Source: Rahnella victoriana (GTDB lineage: Bacteria; Pseudomonadota; Gammaproteobacteria; Enterobacterales; Enterobacteriaceae). Taken from it: DNA of 64,000 bases. The notes under the pieces were generated by a model. The model ran no database searches. It saw nothing but the letters and a program-made list of their open reading frames with translations, and was not told the DNA's origin. Each line of letters opens with the position of its first letter. The stretch's first letter is position 1. The stretch is taken from NCBI RefSeq assembly GCF_004330295.1, contig NZ_SJOJ01000003.1, positions 124,001 to 188,000 of the forward strand, in the 5' to 3' direction. A program made the translations under genes and the position numbers. Shown here piece by piece: positions 52,936 through 63,888 of this stretch.

Positions 52936-53361
52936 ATGACTATCGAACGCACTTTCTCCATCATCAAGCCAAACTCCGTAGCGAACAACGACATCGGCGC
53001 TATCTACGCACGTTTCGAGCGCGCGGGTTTCACCATCATCGCGTCTAAAATGCTGAAACTGACTAAAGAACAAGCTGAAGGTTTCTACGCAGAACACAAA
53101 GGTCGTCCTTTCTTCGACGGTCTGGTTGAGTTCATGACCTCTGGCCCAATCATGGTTCAGGTTCTGGAAGGCGAAAACGCCGTTCAGCGTAACCGTGACA
53201 TCATGGGCGCGACTAACCCGGACAACGCACTGGCCGGTACCCTGCGTGCAGACTTCGCTGACAGCTTCACCGCTAACGCGGTTCACGGTTCTGACGCGGT
53301 AGAATCTGCACAACGCGAAATCGCTTACTTCTTCACCGAAAGCGAAATCTGCCCGCGTTAA
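52936..53361 (+). CDS. ndk: Nucleoside diphosphate kinase Ndk
   Basis: The 141-residue enzyme keeps NTP and dNTP pools balanced. The phosphohistidine is in [12 protein letters not shown] (His117), and [11 protein letters not shown] near residue 69-79 is typical. Codon use is strongly biased to abundant tRNAs, a sign of high expression. TATAAT at 52857-52862 may be the -10 of its promoter. Confidence 0.98.
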   Translation: MTIERTFSIIKPNSVANNDIGAIYARFERAGFTIIASKMLKLTKEQAEGFYAEHKGRPFFDGLVEFMTSGPIMVQVLEGENAVQRNRDIMGATNPDNALAGTLRADFADSFTANAVHGSDAVESAQREIAYFFTESEICPR

Positions 53362-53465
53362 GATTTTTGCGTCACCGTTGCTGGAAGATGTGCCGCAAAT
53401 TCGCAAGAATTTTGTAACAGCCACTTTCCAAACATGGCAACTGTGCCCTAAAATTTGTACAATGT

Positions 53466-53504
53466 TGCGCCCCGAATGAGCCAGCCTCTTCGGGGCGCAC
53501 TTTT
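53466..53504 (+). terminator. Terminator between ndk and rlmN
   Basis: TGCGCCCCGAA and TTCGGGGCGCA form an 11-bp perfect stem with a 12-base loop, then CTTTTATTT. Confidence 0.85.
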
Positions 53505-53588
53505 ATTTGCAGGCCAGCCGTTTTCTGTCAGGTCAGGCTCTGCACTTCCAATACGCCATAACGTGTAACAACGAGGCCATTTTTCATC

Positions 53589-54788
53589 ATGTTAGAATCC
53601 AACACGTCCGAGCCAATCTTGTCTGAAAATAACGCTGTTTCCGCAGAAGCCGTGAACACTGTCGTGCCTGCTGCCGCCAAAATTAACCTTCTTGACCTTA
53701 ACCGCAAACAGATGCGCGAGTTCTTTATCAACATGGGCGAAAAACCGTTCCGTGCTGATCAGGTCATGAAGTGGATGTATCACTACTGCAGCGATGATTT
53801 CGAGCAAATGACCGATATCAATAAAGCGCTGCGTGAAAAGCTGGCCCGCGTTGCCGAAATCCGTGCGCCGGAAGTCGCTTCTGAACAACGTTCAACTGAC
53901 GGCACCATTAAATGGGCGATTCAGGTGGGCGGACAACTGGTCGAAACCGTGTATATCCCGGACGGCGACCGCGCAACGCTTTGCGTTTCCTCCCAGGTCG
54001 GCTGTGCGCTGGAATGTACGTTCTGTTCCACGGCGCAGCAGGGCTTTAACCGTAACCTGCGCGTGTCCGAAATTATCGGTCAGGTGTGGCGCGCGGCAAA
54101 AATTATCGGTGCCGCGAAAGTCGCGGGTACACGTCCGATCACCAACGTGGTGATGATGGGCATGGGCGAGCCGTTGCTGAACCTCAATAACGTGGTGCCG
54201 GCGATGGAAATCATGCTCGACGATTTCGGTTTTGGTCTGTCAAAACGTCGCGTGACGCTGTCCACATCAGGCGTAGTCCCTGCACTGGACAAACTGGGCG
54301 ACATGATTGACGTCGCACTGGCGATTTCGCTGCATGCGCCAAACGACACCATTCGTGACGAAATCGTGCCGATCAACCGCAAGTACAATATCGACACTTT
54401 CTTGGCTGCCGTTGAGCGTTATATTGGCAAATCCAACGCCAATCAGGGCCGCGTCACCATTGAGTACGTTATGCTGGATCATATCAATGATGGTACCGAG
54501 CATGCGCACGAACTGGCGGAGCGTCTGAAAAATACGCCGTGCAAGATCAACCTGATCCCATGGAACCCGTTCCCGGGCGCGCCGTATGGCCGCAGCTCGA
54601 ACAGCCGTATCGACCGCTTCTCAAAAGTGCTGATGGATTATGGCTTTACGGTTATCGTGCGTAAAACCCGTGGCGACGATATCGATGCCGCGTGTGGTCA
54701 GCTGGCCGGTGATGTGATCGACCGTACCAAACGTACGTTGAAGAAAAAAATGGCAGGCGAGCAGCAGATTTCCGTAAAAGCTGTCTGA
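53589..54788 (+). CDS. rlmN: Dual-specificity rRNA/tRNA adenine-C2 methyltransferase RlmN
   Basis: The 399-residue radical SAM enzyme methylates A2503 of 23S rRNA and A37 of tRNAs. The CALECTFC motif carries the three cluster cysteines; the GMGEPLLN motif and the C-terminal catalytic Cys in [10 protein letters not shown] are also present. It has an N-terminal extension of about 20 residues ([17 protein letters not shown], polar) compared with E. coli. It heads the conserved block to bamB. Confidence 0.96.
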   Translation: MLESNTSEPILSENNAVSAEAVNTVVPAAAKINLLDLNRKQMREFFINMGEKPFRADQVMKWMYHYCSDDFEQMTDINKALREKLARVAEIRAPEVASEQRSTDGTIKWAIQVGGQLVETVYIPDGDRATLCVSSQVGCALECTFCSTAQQGFNRNLRVSEIIGQVWRAAKIIGAAKVAGTRPITNVVMMGMGEPLLNLNNVVPAMEIMLDDFGFGLSKRRVTLSTSGVVPALDKLGDMIDVALAISLHAPNDTIRDEIVPINRKYNIDTFLAAVERYIGKSNANQGRVTIEYVMLDHINDGTEHAHELAERLKNTPCKINLIPWNPFPGAPYGRSSNSRIDRFSKVLMDYGFTVIVRKTRGDDIDAACGQLAGDVIDRTKRTLKKKMAGEQQISVKAV

Positions 54789-54874
54789 TCCTGACGTTGT
54801 GTGCGGGGCTTTACCATGCCGTTGCGGTGAAGCCCGCTGTTTTATTGTCGCTGGCAGGGTAAAGGGAATTAAGC

Positions 54875-55636
54875 ATGACAATGAAGGGCAGTGTGAAAAT
54901 GTTGATCGTCACCGGCATGACGGTGGCTTTACTGGCAGGATGCGCCGGTTCCCCGAAAAAAACGCAACAGGCCAGTGGGGCGGCACAAACGCGCCTCGAA
55001 CTTGGCATGGCTTATCTGAATCAGGGGAACATGGACGCGGCAAAGCAGAATCTGCAAAGTGCCGCTGACAGCGCGCCACAGGATTATCGTACACAGCTGG
55101 GTATGGCGCTTTACGAGCAAAAAAACGGCAATCAGAAAGCAGCGGAAAGCCGCTACCAGCAAGCGTTGCAGCTGGCACCGCAAAATGGGACGGTCTTAAA
55201 TAATTACGGTGCGTTTTTGTGTAGTTTAGGGCAGTATGTACCGGCACAACAGCAGTTTAGCGCCGCAGCTAACGCGCCTGATTACGGTCAGGTTGCTGAC
55301 AGTCTGGAAAATGCAGGCTACTGTTTTCTGAAGGCCAATCAGAATGAGGAAGCGCGAGTGTTACTAAGCCGGGCATTGAAAGTTGATCCCGATAAAGGCG
55401 CACCCTTGCTGACTGAGGCAACCAAAGAATTTGGGGAAGGGAACCGCGCTCAGGCGAAACTATTACTGGATGTATATCAACATGTTCTGCCAGCCACGGC
55501 TGACAGCCTTATGTTGCAAATTCGATTCGCTGCGTTAGCGGGCAACCCGGATAGCGTTCAACGCTACGGTAAGCAACTTGCGCGTAGTTATCCACAATCT
55601 AAACAGTACCAGCAGTTCTTAGCCAATGAATACTGA
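54875..55636 (+). CDS. pilW: Lipoprotein with TPR repeats, PilW/PilF-like
   Basis: The 253-residue protein is a lipoprotein (lipobox LAGC, Cys near residue 23) with tetratricopeptide repeats from about residue 37 ([20 protein letters not shown], then [20 protein letters not shown]). The PilW/PilF family helps assemble or stabilise the type IV pilus secretin in other bacteria. No other pilus gene is in the window. AGGGA precedes the ATG. The stop overlaps the rodZ start by 11 bases. Confidence 0.85.
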   Translation: MTMKGSVKMLIVTGMTVALLAGCAGSPKKTQQASGAAQTRLELGMAYLNQGNMDAAKQNLQSAADSAPQDYRTQLGMALYEQKNGNQKAAESRYQQALQLAPQNGTVLNNYGAFLCSLGQYVPAQQQFSAAANAPDYGQVADSLENAGYCFLKANQNEEARVLLSRALKVDPDKGAPLLTEATKEFGEGNRAQAKLLLDVYQHVLPATADSLMLQIRFAALAGNPDSVQRYGKQLARSYPQSKQYQQFLANEY

Positions 55637-56627
55637 AGCCCCTCAAGAAAATAATGCAAAACTGACGACAGGCGAACGTCTGCGTCAGGCTCGTGAACAG
55701 TTAGGTCTTAGTCATCAGGCCGTTGCAGAACGCCTGTGTCTGAAAGTCTCAACTATTCGCCAAATCGAAGAAGAAACGACGCCGGCCGATCTTGCGCCGA
55801 CTTTCCTGCGTGGTTATCTCCGTTCTTACGCCAAACTGGTTCATGTACCTGAAGAAGAATTATTAGGTCTGATCGGTAAACAAGCGCCGATTAAAGTGCC
55901 AAAAGTGGCTTCCATGCAGGGATTCTCTCTCGGTAAGTCTCGCAAAAAACGCGATGGCTGGCTGATGGGCTTTACCTGGCTGGTGGTGTTTGTGGTGATT
56001 GGCCTGACGGGTGCGTGGTGGTGGCAAAATCATCAGGCGCAGCAGCAGGAAATCGCGACCATGGCCGACCAGTCATCGGCACAGCTGAATCAGGATAACG
56101 GTCAGGGGCAAACCATTCCTCTGGGCGATAACGCGAATTCAGCGCCAACTACCGATGACACCTCTGCTCCGGCACCGGATGCAGCATCCACCGCGCCAGA
56201 GCAACAAAACAGTATTCCGCTGAACACCACGCCGGGTGCAGCCGCAAGCAACGCGCCTGCAGCCTCGGGGACACCAGCGGATCAGGCACCTGCAGCGGTG
56301 TCGACCAGCCAGCCTCCTGCCACTGCGGAAAATGGCCTGCCAACCGGTGATGCACAAACTGCTGCGGCAGCGGGTGTAGATCCTGAAGCGGTCACATTTA
56401 CCTTTAAAGCAGATTGTTGGTTCCAGATTGATGACGCGTCAGGGAAAACCCTGTTCAGCGGCATGAAAAAAGGCGGTGAAACCTTCAGCGTGAAGGGGAC
56501 TGCGCCATATAAACTGAAAATCGGTGCGCCGGGTGCAGTGGATATCCAGTTCCAGGGCAAACCGGTGGATTTAAGTCGTTTTGTAAAATCAAGCCGTGTT
56601 GCGCGCCTGACCTTAGCTGCCGAGTAA
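55626..56627 (+). CDS. rodZ: Cytoskeletal membrane protein RodZ
   Basis: The 333-residue bitopic protein anchors MreB to the membrane and sets rod shape. It has an N-terminal Cro/C1-type helix-turn-helix (residues 17-80, with [19 protein letters not shown]), a basic juxtamembrane segment (KSRKKRDG), a helix at about 116-136, a long Pro/Ala/Thr/Gln-rich periplasmic linker, and a C-terminal beta domain from about 255 ([20 protein letters not shown]). The start overlaps pilW. Confidence 0.95.
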   Translation: MNTEAPQENNAKLTTGERLRQAREQLGLSHQAVAERLCLKVSTIRQIEEETTPADLAPTFLRGYLRSYAKLVHVPEEELLGLIGKQAPIKVPKVASMQGFSLGKSRKKRDGWLMGFTWLVVFVVIGLTGAWWWQNHQAQQQEIATMADQSSAQLNQDNGQGQTIPLGDNANSAPTTDDTSAPAPDAASTAPEQQNSIPLNTTPGAAASNAPAASGTPADQAPAAVSTSQPPATAENGLPTGDAQTAAAAGVDPEAVTFTFKADCWFQIDDASGKTLFSGMKKGGETFSVKGTAPYKLKIGAPGAVDIQFQGKPVDLSRFVKSSRVARLTLAAE

Positions 56628-56669
56628 TCGGCAGTTTGTCAGACGGTTGCAACGATGGAGAGTGAAGTA

Positions 56670-57791
56670 ATGCATAACCAGTCACCCATTACCCGTCGCA
56701 AATCAACCCGGATTTATGTCGGCAAGGTGCCTGTAGGTGACGGAGCACCGATTGCAGTGCAATCGATGACCAACACCCGCACCACAGATGTGGCGGCAAC
56801 GGTCGCACAGATCAAATCACTGGAGCGCGTCGGTGTTGATATTGTTCGCGTTTCAGTGCCTACCATGGATGCGGCTGAAGCATTCAAACTGATCAAGCAG
56901 CAGGTGAATGTCCCGCTGGTTGCTGATATTCATTTCGATTACCGCATCGCCCTGCAGGTCGCAGAATACGGCGTGGATTGCCTGCGTATTAATCCGGGCA
57001 ACATCGGTAACGAATCCCGCATCCGCTCCGTGGTGGATTGCGCGCGTGACAAAAATATTCCTATCCGTATCGGTGTGAACGGTGGATCTCTGGAAAAAGA
57101 CATCCAGGAAAAGTACGGCGAACCCACGCCGGAAGCGCTGCTGGAATCCGCGATGCGTCACGTCGATATTCTCGACCGTCTCAACTTTGACCAGTTTAAA
57201 GTCAGCGTAAAAGCTTCTGACGTTTTCCTGGCCGTTGAGTCCTACCGCCTGCTGGCTAAACAGATTGTTCAGCCGCTGCACCTCGGGATTACTGAAGCCG
57301 GGGGCTTGCGTGCAGGTTCCGTTAAATCGGCGATCGGTTTAGGCCTGCTGCTTTCTGAAGGTATCGGTGACACGCTGCGTATTTCGCTGGCAGCCGATCC
57401 GGTTGAAGAAGTCAAAGTCGGTTTCGATATCCTGAAATCCCTGCGCATCCGCTCCCGTGGTATCAACTTTATTGCCTGCCCGACCTGTTCGCGTCAGGAG
57501 TTTGATGTCATCGGCACCGTGAATGCCCTGGAACAACGTCTGGAAGATATCATTACGCCAATGGATGTCTCGATCATCGGGTGTGTGGTAAACGGTCCGG
57601 GCGAAGCACTGGTTTCCACCCTGGGTGTGACCGGCGGCCATAATAAAAGCGGTTTCTATGAAGACGGTGTCCGTCAGAGAGAGCGTTTTGATAACAACGA
57701 TATGATCGACCAGTTAGAAGCAAAAATTCGCGCCAAAGCAGCGCTGATGGATGAGAGTAAACGTATCGTTATCAATCATCTTGAAAAGTAA
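56670..57791 (+). CDS. ispG: 4-hydroxy-3-methylbut-2-enyl diphosphate synthase IspG
   Basis: The 373-residue [4Fe-4S] enzyme of the MEP isoprenoid pathway converts ME-cPP to HMBPP. The TIM-barrel N-terminal domain has [12 protein letters not shown]; cluster ligands lie in [10 protein letters not shown] and [12 protein letters not shown]. The start MHNQSP matches E. coli, with GGAG about 9 bases upstream. As an Fe-S protein it depends on cluster assembly, relevant to the missing isc genes nearby. Confidence 0.97.
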   Translation: MHNQSPITRRKSTRIYVGKVPVGDGAPIAVQSMTNTRTTDVAATVAQIKSLERVGVDIVRVSVPTMDAAEAFKLIKQQVNVPLVADIHFDYRIALQVAEYGVDCLRINPGNIGNESRIRSVVDCARDKNIPIRIGVNGGSLEKDIQEKYGEPTPEALLESAMRHVDILDRLNFDQFKVSVKASDVFLAVESYRLLAKQIVQPLHLGITEAGGLRAGSVKSAIGLGLLLSEGIGDTLRISLAADPVEEVKVGFDILKSLRIRSRGINFIACPTCSRQEFDVIGTVNALEQRLEDIITPMDVSIIGCVVNGPGEALVSTLGVTGGHNKSGFYEDGVRQRERFDNNDMIDQLEAKIRAKAALMDESKRIVINHLEK

Positions 57792-57814
57792 CATCGGGTG
57801 CGGGTCTTAATACT

Positions 57815-57940
57815 TATACCCAAATAATTCGTGTTGCACAAAGGCAGCAATCGAACGAATCCCGGGGAGCTTACTCAGGTAAGTGATTCGGGGGAGTGAG
57901 GGCAGCCAACGCCTCTGCGACCCGAAGAATGACGGGTATA
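57815..57940 (+). repeat. Palindromic intergenic repeat with TATACCC ends (YPAL-like)
   Basis: A 126-base element with terminal inverted repeats TATACCC and GGGTATA; inside, CGAATCCCGGGGAGC and GATTCGGGGGAGTG blocks pair around a TACTCAGGTAAGT centre. It sits between ispG and hisS. The related copy at 13880-14005 is in the other orientation. Such elements are common between genes in Yersinia and Serratia; the name YPAL is from memory. It may act as an mRNA hairpin. Confidence 0.8.
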
Positions 57941-58052
57941 GACCTGCATTATTATAGTGAACCCGTTGGGGTGATTGAGACTGTGCGTTGAACCACAGCC
58001 CACAAAGCCCCTATAATCGGGTTCATTTTTTATAAAACGATAGAGAACTGAC

Positions 58053-59327
58053 GTGGCAAAGAATATCCAGGCCATTCGCGGCATGAACGACTACCTGCCT
58101 GAAGATACCGCACTGTGGCAACGCATCGAAGGATCGTTGAAACATGTGCTCGGCAGCTACGGCTACAGTGAAATCCGTATGCCGATTGTAGAGCAGACCC
58201 CATTGTTTAAACGCGCTATCGGTGAAGTGACCGACGTCGTGGAAAAAGAAATGTATACCTTTGACGACCGCAACGGCGAAAGCCTGACGCTGCGTCCGGA
58301 AGGTACGGCGGGCTGCGTGCGTGCCGGTATTGAACATGGTCTGCTGTACAATCAGGAACAGCGTCTGTGGTACATCGGCCCGATGTTCCGCTACGAGCGC
58401 CCGCAGAAAGGCCGCTATCGTCAGTTTAATCAGCTGGGTGTGGAAGTCTTTGGCCTGCAAGGCCCGGACGTTGATGCCGAATTGATCCTGCTGACTGCCC
58501 GCTGGTGGCGTGCGCTGGGTATTTCAGAACATGTTGCGCTTGAGCTGAACTCTATCGGTTCACTGGAAGCCCGCGCCAACTACCGTGATGCGCTGGTGGC
58601 TTTCCTCGAGCAGCACAAAGACAAACTGGATGAAGACTGCAAGCGTCGCATGTACAGCAATCCGCTGCGCGTTCTGGACTCTAAAAATCCCGATATTCAG
58701 GCGTTATTAAATGATGCACCGGAACTCGGTGATTACCTTGATGATGAATCAAGAGAACACTTTGCAGGTCTGTGTGAACTTTTAGAGCAGTCTGGTATCC
58801 CATATACGGTTAATCAGCGACTTGTGCGCGGTCTGGATTATTACAACCGCACCGTGTTCGAATGGGTAACCCGCAGTTTAGGTTCACAAGGTACCGTGTG
58901 TGCCGGTGGCCGTTACGACGGTCTGGTCGAACAACTGGGCGGTCGTGCCACACCGGCAGTCGGTTTCGCCATGGGGCTGGAGCGTCTGGTATTACTGGTT
59001 CAGGCCGTAAACCCGGACTTCAAAGCACCGGCAACCGTCGATGCCTACGTGATTTCTTCCGGTGCCGGTACGCAAAGCGCGGCCATGCAACTGGCTGAAA
59101 CACTGCGTGATGCATTGCCTGAGCTGAAAGTGATGACTAACTACGGTGGCGGTAACTTCAAGAAACAATTCACCCGTGCTGATAAATGGGGTGCGCGTGT
59201 TGCCCTGGTATTAGGCGAAACTGAAGTCGCTAACCAGCAGATCGTTGTTAAAGATCTGCAGAGTGGAACGCAAGAAACGCTGGCGCAGAGCGAAATCGCC
59301 GCGCGTCTGGCTTCGATGTTGGGTTAA
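58053..59327 (+). CDS. hisS: Histidyl-tRNA synthetase HisS
   Basis: The 424-residue class II synthetase charges tRNA-His. Motif 2 ([19 protein letters not shown]) and the histidine-specific motifs [12 protein letters not shown] and GGRYDGL, and motif 3 ([10 protein letters not shown]) are all present. The start is GTG (with AAGAAT-type context as in E. coli). It follows the ispG gene after the repeat element. Confidence 0.97.
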   Translation: MAKNIQAIRGMNDYLPEDTALWQRIEGSLKHVLGSYGYSEIRMPIVEQTPLFKRAIGEVTDVVEKEMYTFDDRNGESLTLRPEGTAGCVRAGIEHGLLYNQEQRLWYIGPMFRYERPQKGRYRQFNQLGVEVFGLQGPDVDAELILLTARWWRALGISEHVALELNSIGSLEARANYRDALVAFLEQHKDKLDEDCKRRMYSNPLRVLDSKNPDIQALLNDAPELGDYLDDESREHFAGLCELLEQSGIPYTVNQRLVRGLDYYNRTVFEWVTRSLGSQGTVCAGGRYDGLVEQLGGRATPAVGFAMGLERLVLLVQAVNPDFKAPATVDAYVISSGAGTQSAAMQLAETLRDALPELKVMTNYGGGNFKKQFTRADKWGARVALVLGETEVANQQIVVKDLQSGTQETLAQSEIAARLASMLG

Positions 59328-59340
59328 GGAGAAGGACACT

Positions 59341-59961
59341 GTGGAAGTCTATACCACTGAGAATGAACAGGTTGATGCTGTACGTCGCTTCTTTGCCGAA
59401 AACGGTAAAGCGCTGGCCATCGGCGTGGTTCTGGGTATTGCAGCCCTGGGCGGCTGGCGTTTCTGGCAGAGTCATCAGGACTCAGCCCTGACGGAAGCTT
59501 CTGCGTCTTTCCAGCAAGCTAATCAGTCGCTGACCAGCAATAACGCGAAAGGCGTGGCTGATCTCGAAAAATTTGCTCAGAGCAATGACAATAACTACGG
59601 GGTGTTTGCTGCCCTGCAACTGGCTGATCATTTTGTCGGGACTCACGATTTCGCCAATGCTGAAAAGCAGTTAGCGCAGGCGCAAGGTCAGGCTAAAGAA
59701 GATAATTTACATTCGCTGGTGTACTTACGTCTGGCACGTGTCCAGATGCAGCAAGGCAAATTTGATGATGCACTCAAAACGTTAGACGGCGTGAAGGGTG
59801 AAGGCTGGACGGCTATGCAGCAAGGCATCCGTGGTGATGTTCTGCTTGCGAAAGGCGATGCAAAAGGTGCACGTGAAGCCTACAGCAAAGGACTCGATTC
59901 TAAACCCTCTCAAACGCTGCAAACCGTGCTGCGTATGAAATTGAACAACTTAGCCAGCTAA
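59341..59961 (+). CDS. yfgM: Ancillary SecYEG translocon subunit YfgM
   Basis: The 206-residue inner-membrane protein has a cytosolic N-terminus, one helix (residues about 24-42, GKALAIGVVLGIAALGGWRF), and a periplasmic TPR-like domain. In E. coli it associates with SecYEG and PpiD and links to periplasmic chaperones. It starts at GTG 13 bases after hisS stop, with AAGGAG upstream, giving the E. coli length exactly. Confidence 0.95.
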   Translation: MEVYTTENEQVDAVRRFFAENGKALAIGVVLGIAALGGWRFWQSHQDSALTEASASFQQANQSLTSNNAKGVADLEKFAQSNDNNYGVFAALQLADHFVGTHDFANAEKQLAQAQGQAKEDNLHSLVYLRLARVQMQQGKFDDALKTLDGVKGEGWTAMQQGIRGDVLLAKGDAKGAREAYSKGLDSKPSQTLQTVLRMKLNNLAS

Positions 59962-59972
59962 GGGGAACCCCG

Positions 59973-61154
59973 ATGCAATTGCGTAAAACACTCTTGGTAG
60001 GATGGGTTTCTGTTGCCCTGCTGAGTGGCTGTTCATTGTTTAACAGCGAAGAAGACGTGGTAAAAATGTCTCCGCTGCCAAAAGTTGAGAACCAGTTTAC
60101 TCCGACAAAAGTATGGAGCAAATCCGTAGGCGATGGCATTGGCGAATTCTATTCCAACCTGCGCCCGGCCTGGCAGGACAGCACCATTTTTGCCGCTGAC
60201 CGTTTTGGTGTGGTCAAAGCACTGGACGCAGACAGCGGTAAAGAAAAATGGAGCGTTAACCTTTCTGAGAAGACCGGGTTCCTCTCCAGAAATATTTCCG
60301 CGCAGCTCTCTGGCGGTCTGACGGTTTCCGGCGATCACGTCTACGTCGGCAGCGAAAAAGCCATTGTTTATGCATTAAACACAAGTGATGGTAAAATCGC
60401 CTGGCAGACCAAAGTCGCGGGCGAAGCACTGTCCCGTCCGGTGGTCAGCGATGGTCTGGTTCTGGTTCACACCGGCAACGGCATGTTGCAGGGTCTGAAT
60501 GAATCCGACGGTACCATTCAGTGGACCGCTAACCTGGATATGCCAACCCTGTCTCTGCGTGGCGAATCTGCCCCGGCCGTGGCCTTTGGTGCTGCGATTG
60601 TCGGTGGCGATAATGGCCGCGTCAGTGCCGTGCTGATGAAAGAAGGTCAGTTGATCTGGCAACAACGTATTTCTCAGACCACGGGTACCACTGAAATTGA
60701 CCGTCTGAGTGATGTGGATACCACGCCGGTTGTTGTTGATGGCGTAGTGTATACGCTGGCGTATAACGGCAATCTGGCCGCGATGGATCTGCGTTCCGGT
60801 CAGGTCATGTGGAAACGTGATGTCGGTTCCGTCAATGACATCATTGTTGATGCAGGCCGTATCTACATGGTTGATCAGGATGACCGCGTGATGGCGCTTG
60901 ATACGCAAGGCGGTGTCAGCCTGTGGCGTCAAAGTGATTTACTGCACCGTAACCTGACAGCACCTGTGCTGTATAATGGTTACATTGTGGTCGGCGATTC
61001 CGAAGGCTATCTGCACTGGATTAACACCACTGATGGTCGTTTCGTTGCTCAGCAGAAAGTCGACAGCGATGGCTTCCTGAGTGCGCCGATTGTGGCAAGT
61101 GACAAGCTGGTTGTGCAGGCGAAGGGTGGCGAAGTTTACTCCTTCACCCGTTAA
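59973..61154 (+). CDS. bamB: Outer-membrane beta-barrel assembly lipoprotein BamB
   Basis: The 393-residue lipoprotein (lipobox LSGC) is an eight-bladed beta-propeller with PQQ-type WD motifs, for example DADSGKEKWSVNLSEK and DLRSGQVMWKRDVGS. It scaffolds the BAM complex. It is 11 bases after yfgM and shares the family length (392 in E. coli). Confidence 0.97.
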   Translation: MQLRKTLLVGWVSVALLSGCSLFNSEEDVVKMSPLPKVENQFTPTKVWSKSVGDGIGEFYSNLRPAWQDSTIFAADRFGVVKALDADSGKEKWSVNLSEKTGFLSRNISAQLSGGLTVSGDHVYVGSEKAIVYALNTSDGKIAWQTKVAGEALSRPVVSDGLVLVHTGNGMLQGLNESDGTIQWTANLDMPTLSLRGESAPAVAFGAAIVGGDNGRVSAVLMKEGQLIWQQRISQTTGTTEIDRLSDVDTTPVVVDGVVYTLAYNGNLAAMDLRSGQVMWKRDVGSVNDIIVDAGRIYMVDQDDRVMALDTQGGVSLWRQSDLLHRNLTAPVLYNGYIVVGDSEGYLHWINTTDGRFVAQQKVDSDGFLSAPIVASDKLVVQAKGGEVYSFTR

Positions 61155-61365
61155 TATCGCGACCGGCATCTGGCTCTGAGATCGGTTGATCCCGGGCTTT
61201 AAAACGGCTCCTGAATTGCTCAGGGGCCGTTTCGTATTCTGAAATCTGCGTAATCGTGAATGACGGATTGCGCTGTAACAGTTTGAATTATAGTGGTTTG
61301 TATCGAAATTCTACAGGCCAGCTATTTGCGTTTAGCACCACCTATAAAAACACTGAGGCTTCAAA

Positions 61366-62850
61366 ATGATACCTGTCGTTGCGCTTGTTGGGCGCCCGAA
61401 TGTGGGTAAATCCACTTTATTTAACCGTTTAACCAAAACGCGTGATGCGCTGGTGGCGGATTTCCCGGGGCTTACGCGTGACCGCAAGTATGGTCGTGCC
61501 GAAATTGAGGGTAATGAATTCATCATCGTGGATACCGGCGGTATCGACGGTACCGAAGATGGCGTTGAAACCCGCATGGCAGGGCAGTCTCTGCTGGCAA
61601 TCGAAGAAGCGGATATCGTGTTGTTCATGGTCGATGCCCGCGCGGGTCTGATGCCAGCCGATCAGGGTATCGCCCAGCATCTGCGCAGCCGCGAAAAAGC
61701 CACTTTCCTGGTCGCGAACAAAACGGACGGTCTGGATCCGGACAGCGCCACCGGTGATTTCTATTCGCTCGGTTTGGGCGACGTGTACGCCATCGCCGCT
61801 TCACATGGCCGCGGTGTCACACAGCTGATCGAACACGTGCTGATCCCGTTCGTGGGTGAAAAGCCGGAAGAAGTTGAGCTGACCGAAGAAGAGGCAAACG
61901 CCGCTTACTGGGCCGAGCAGGAAGCGACCGGTGACGAAATTCCTGAAGACGAAGAAGACGATTTTGATCCGCAGTCTCTGCCAATCAAACTGGCGATTGT
62001 CGGGCGTCCGAACGTAGGTAAGTCCACACTGACTAACCGTATTCTCGGTGAAGAACGTGTTGTGGTGTATGACATGCCGGGCACCACCCGCGACAGTATT
62101 TATATCCCGATGAACCGTGACGATCGTGAATACGTTCTTATCGATACGGCCGGTGTGCGTAAACGCGGCAAAGTCACTGAAACCGTGGAGAAATTCTCGG
62201 TAATCAAAACGCTTCAGGCCATTGAAGATGCTAACGTGGTGATGCTGGTGATCGATGCCCGCGAAGGCATTTCCGATCAGGATCTCTCGCTGTTAGGCTT
62301 TATCCTCAATAGCGGGCGCTCACTGGTTATCGTGGTTAACAAGTGGGATGGCATGAGCGAAGAAGCGCGTGCTCAGGTCAAAGACCAGCTGGATCTGCGT
62401 CTTGGCTTCGTCGATTTTGCCCGTATTCACTTCATCTCTGCGCTGCACGGCAGCGGCGTCGGTAACCTGTTTGAGTCCGTGAACGAAGCCTACACCTGCG
62501 CAACTACGCGTGTGAGCACTTCCTTACTGACCCGTATCATGCAAATGGCGGCTGACGATCACCAGCCACCGCTGGTGAACGGTCGCCGCGTGAAACTGAA
62601 ATATGCGCACGCCGGGGGTTATAACCCGCCAATCGTGGTGATCCACGGTAATCAGGTGAAAGATCTGGCCGATTCCTATAAACGCTATCTGATGAACTAT
62701 TTCCGTCGTTCACTGAAAGTCATGGGTACGCCAATCCGTATTCAGTTCAAAGAGGGTGAGAACCCGTTTGAAGGCAAGCGTAATACGCTGACGCCAAATC
62801 AGCTGCGTAAACGTAAACGCCTGATGTCTCACCTGAAAAAAAGCAAGTAA
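61366..62850 (+). CDS. der: Ribosome biogenesis GTPase Der
   Basis: The 494-residue protein has two tandem GTPase domains, each with [10 protein letters not shown] (residues 8-17 and about 212), DTGG/DTAG switch II motifs and NKxD boxes (NKTD and NKWD), and a C-terminal KH-like domain. It acts in 50S subunit assembly. An acidic linker ([10 protein letters not shown]) lies between the GTPase domains. Confidence 0.97.
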   Translation: MIPVVALVGRPNVGKSTLFNRLTKTRDALVADFPGLTRDRKYGRAEIEGNEFIIVDTGGIDGTEDGVETRMAGQSLLAIEEADIVLFMVDARAGLMPADQGIAQHLRSREKATFLVANKTDGLDPDSATGDFYSLGLGDVYAIAASHGRGVTQLIEHVLIPFVGEKPEEVELTEEEANAAYWAEQEATGDEIPEDEEDDFDPQSLPIKLAIVGRPNVGKSTLTNRILGEERVVVYDMPGTTRDSIYIPMNRDDREYVLIDTAGVRKRGKVTETVEKFSVIKTLQAIEDANVVMLVIDAREGISDQDLSLLGFILNSGRSLVIVVNKWDGMSEEARAQVKDQLDLRLGFVDFARIHFISALHGSGVGNLFESVNEAYTCATTRVSTSLLTRIMQMAADDHQPPLVNGRRVKLKYAHAGGYNPPIVVIHGNQVKDLADSYKRYLMNYFRRSLKVMGTPIRIQFKEGENPFEGKRNTLTPNQLRKRKRLMSHLKKSK

Positions 62851-62859
62851 TCTGCAAGC

Positions 62860-62888
62860 GGGGCGCATAAGAATGTGCCCCTTTTTTT
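62860..62888 (+). terminator. Terminator of der
   Basis: GGGGCGCA and TGTGCCCC (one wobble pair) with a 6-base loop, followed by seven T. Confidence 0.88.
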
Positions 62889-62919
62889 CGTCTCATTTTC
62901 CCCGCAAGGAGCTGGCTGG

Positions 62920-63876
62920 ATGTTCTGGCAGACCTGGAGTTTTGCATTTGGTGTTACGGTCCCCAACTTACTGATTTTGTTACTGGGTGTGGTGCTGCGT
63001 CGCACCGGCCTGATGGATGACAGCTTCAATGAGAAAGCCAGCCGGTTAGTGTTTAATATTGCTTTACCTTGCCTGCTTTTCTTCAGCGTGGCGCAGGGAC
63101 ATGACTCCTCAGGTTCAAACCTGCCGCTGGCCATTTACGGTGGCCTTGGCACCGTCGTTTCATTCCTGTTGCTGGAACTGGTGGCGATAAAACTGGTGAA
63201 GGATCCGCGTGAGCGCGGTATTTTCGTGCAGGGCGGTTTCCGCGCTAATACCGGCATCGCAGGACTGGCGTATGCGTCACTGGCCTTCGGGAGTGAAGGG
63301 ATTGCGCTGGGATCGATGTATCTGGCCGTTACGGTGATTTTGTTCAACGTATTGTCAGTGATCACCCTGACCCGCAGCCTGAAGGGCGGCCATGGCAAGC
63401 GTATCGGGCTGAAGCCGGTTCTGTACGGGGTCGTGACTAACCCGCTGATTATCGGTCTGGTGCTCGGGCTGGCATTCCAGTACAGCCATCTGCCGATGCC
63501 TGCCACTCTTGCCAGTACCGGGAATTTTATTTCCGGCATGGCGTTACCGCTGGCGATGCTCTGCGCGGGTGCCAGCCTTGACTGGCAAGCCATGTTCCGC
63601 AGTTCTAATGTGGCGGCCTGGTCTTCTGCATCACGTGTGATCTTCGTGCCTGCACTGATGACGTTCGGCGCGTGGCTGTTCGGATTTCGCGACGCGGCGC
63701 TTGGGGTTATATTTCTGTTTTCCTGCACGCCGACGGCGGCAGGCAGCTATGTCATGACCCGCGCGATGGGCGGCAACGCCACGCTGGCAGCGAACATTAT
63801 TGCCGTCACCACGTTGGGTTCATTTTTCACGACCGCACTGGGCCTGTATTTACTGCGAACGCTGGGTGTTATTTAG
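62920..63876 (+). CDS. AEC family transporter (auxin efflux carrier type)
   Basis: The 318-residue membrane protein has about ten helices in two halves, with the conserved helix-breaking segments NIALPCLLFF near residue 48 and MALPLAMLCAGASLDW near residue 217, typical of AEC family permeases that move small acids such as malonate or malate. The substrate is unknown. AAGGAG 9 bases before the ATG supports this start over the upstream frame. It stands between der and yfgJ, a position where E. coli has none. Confidence 0.85.
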   Translation: MFWQTWSFAFGVTVPNLLILLLGVVLRRTGLMDDSFNEKASRLVFNIALPCLLFFSVAQGHDSSGSNLPLAIYGGLGTVVSFLLLELVAIKLVKDPRERGIFVQGGFRANTGIAGLAYASLAFGSEGIALGSMYLAVTVILFNVLSVITLTRSLKGGHGKRIGLKPVLYGVVTNPLIIGLVLGLAFQYSHLPMPATLASTGNFISGMALPLAMLCAGASLDWQAMFRSSNVAAWSSASRVIFVPALMTFGAWLFGFRDAALGVIFLFSCTPTAAGSYVMTRAMGGNATLAANIIAVTTLGSFFTTALGLYLLRTLGVI

Positions 63877-63888
63877 AAGGGGAATACC

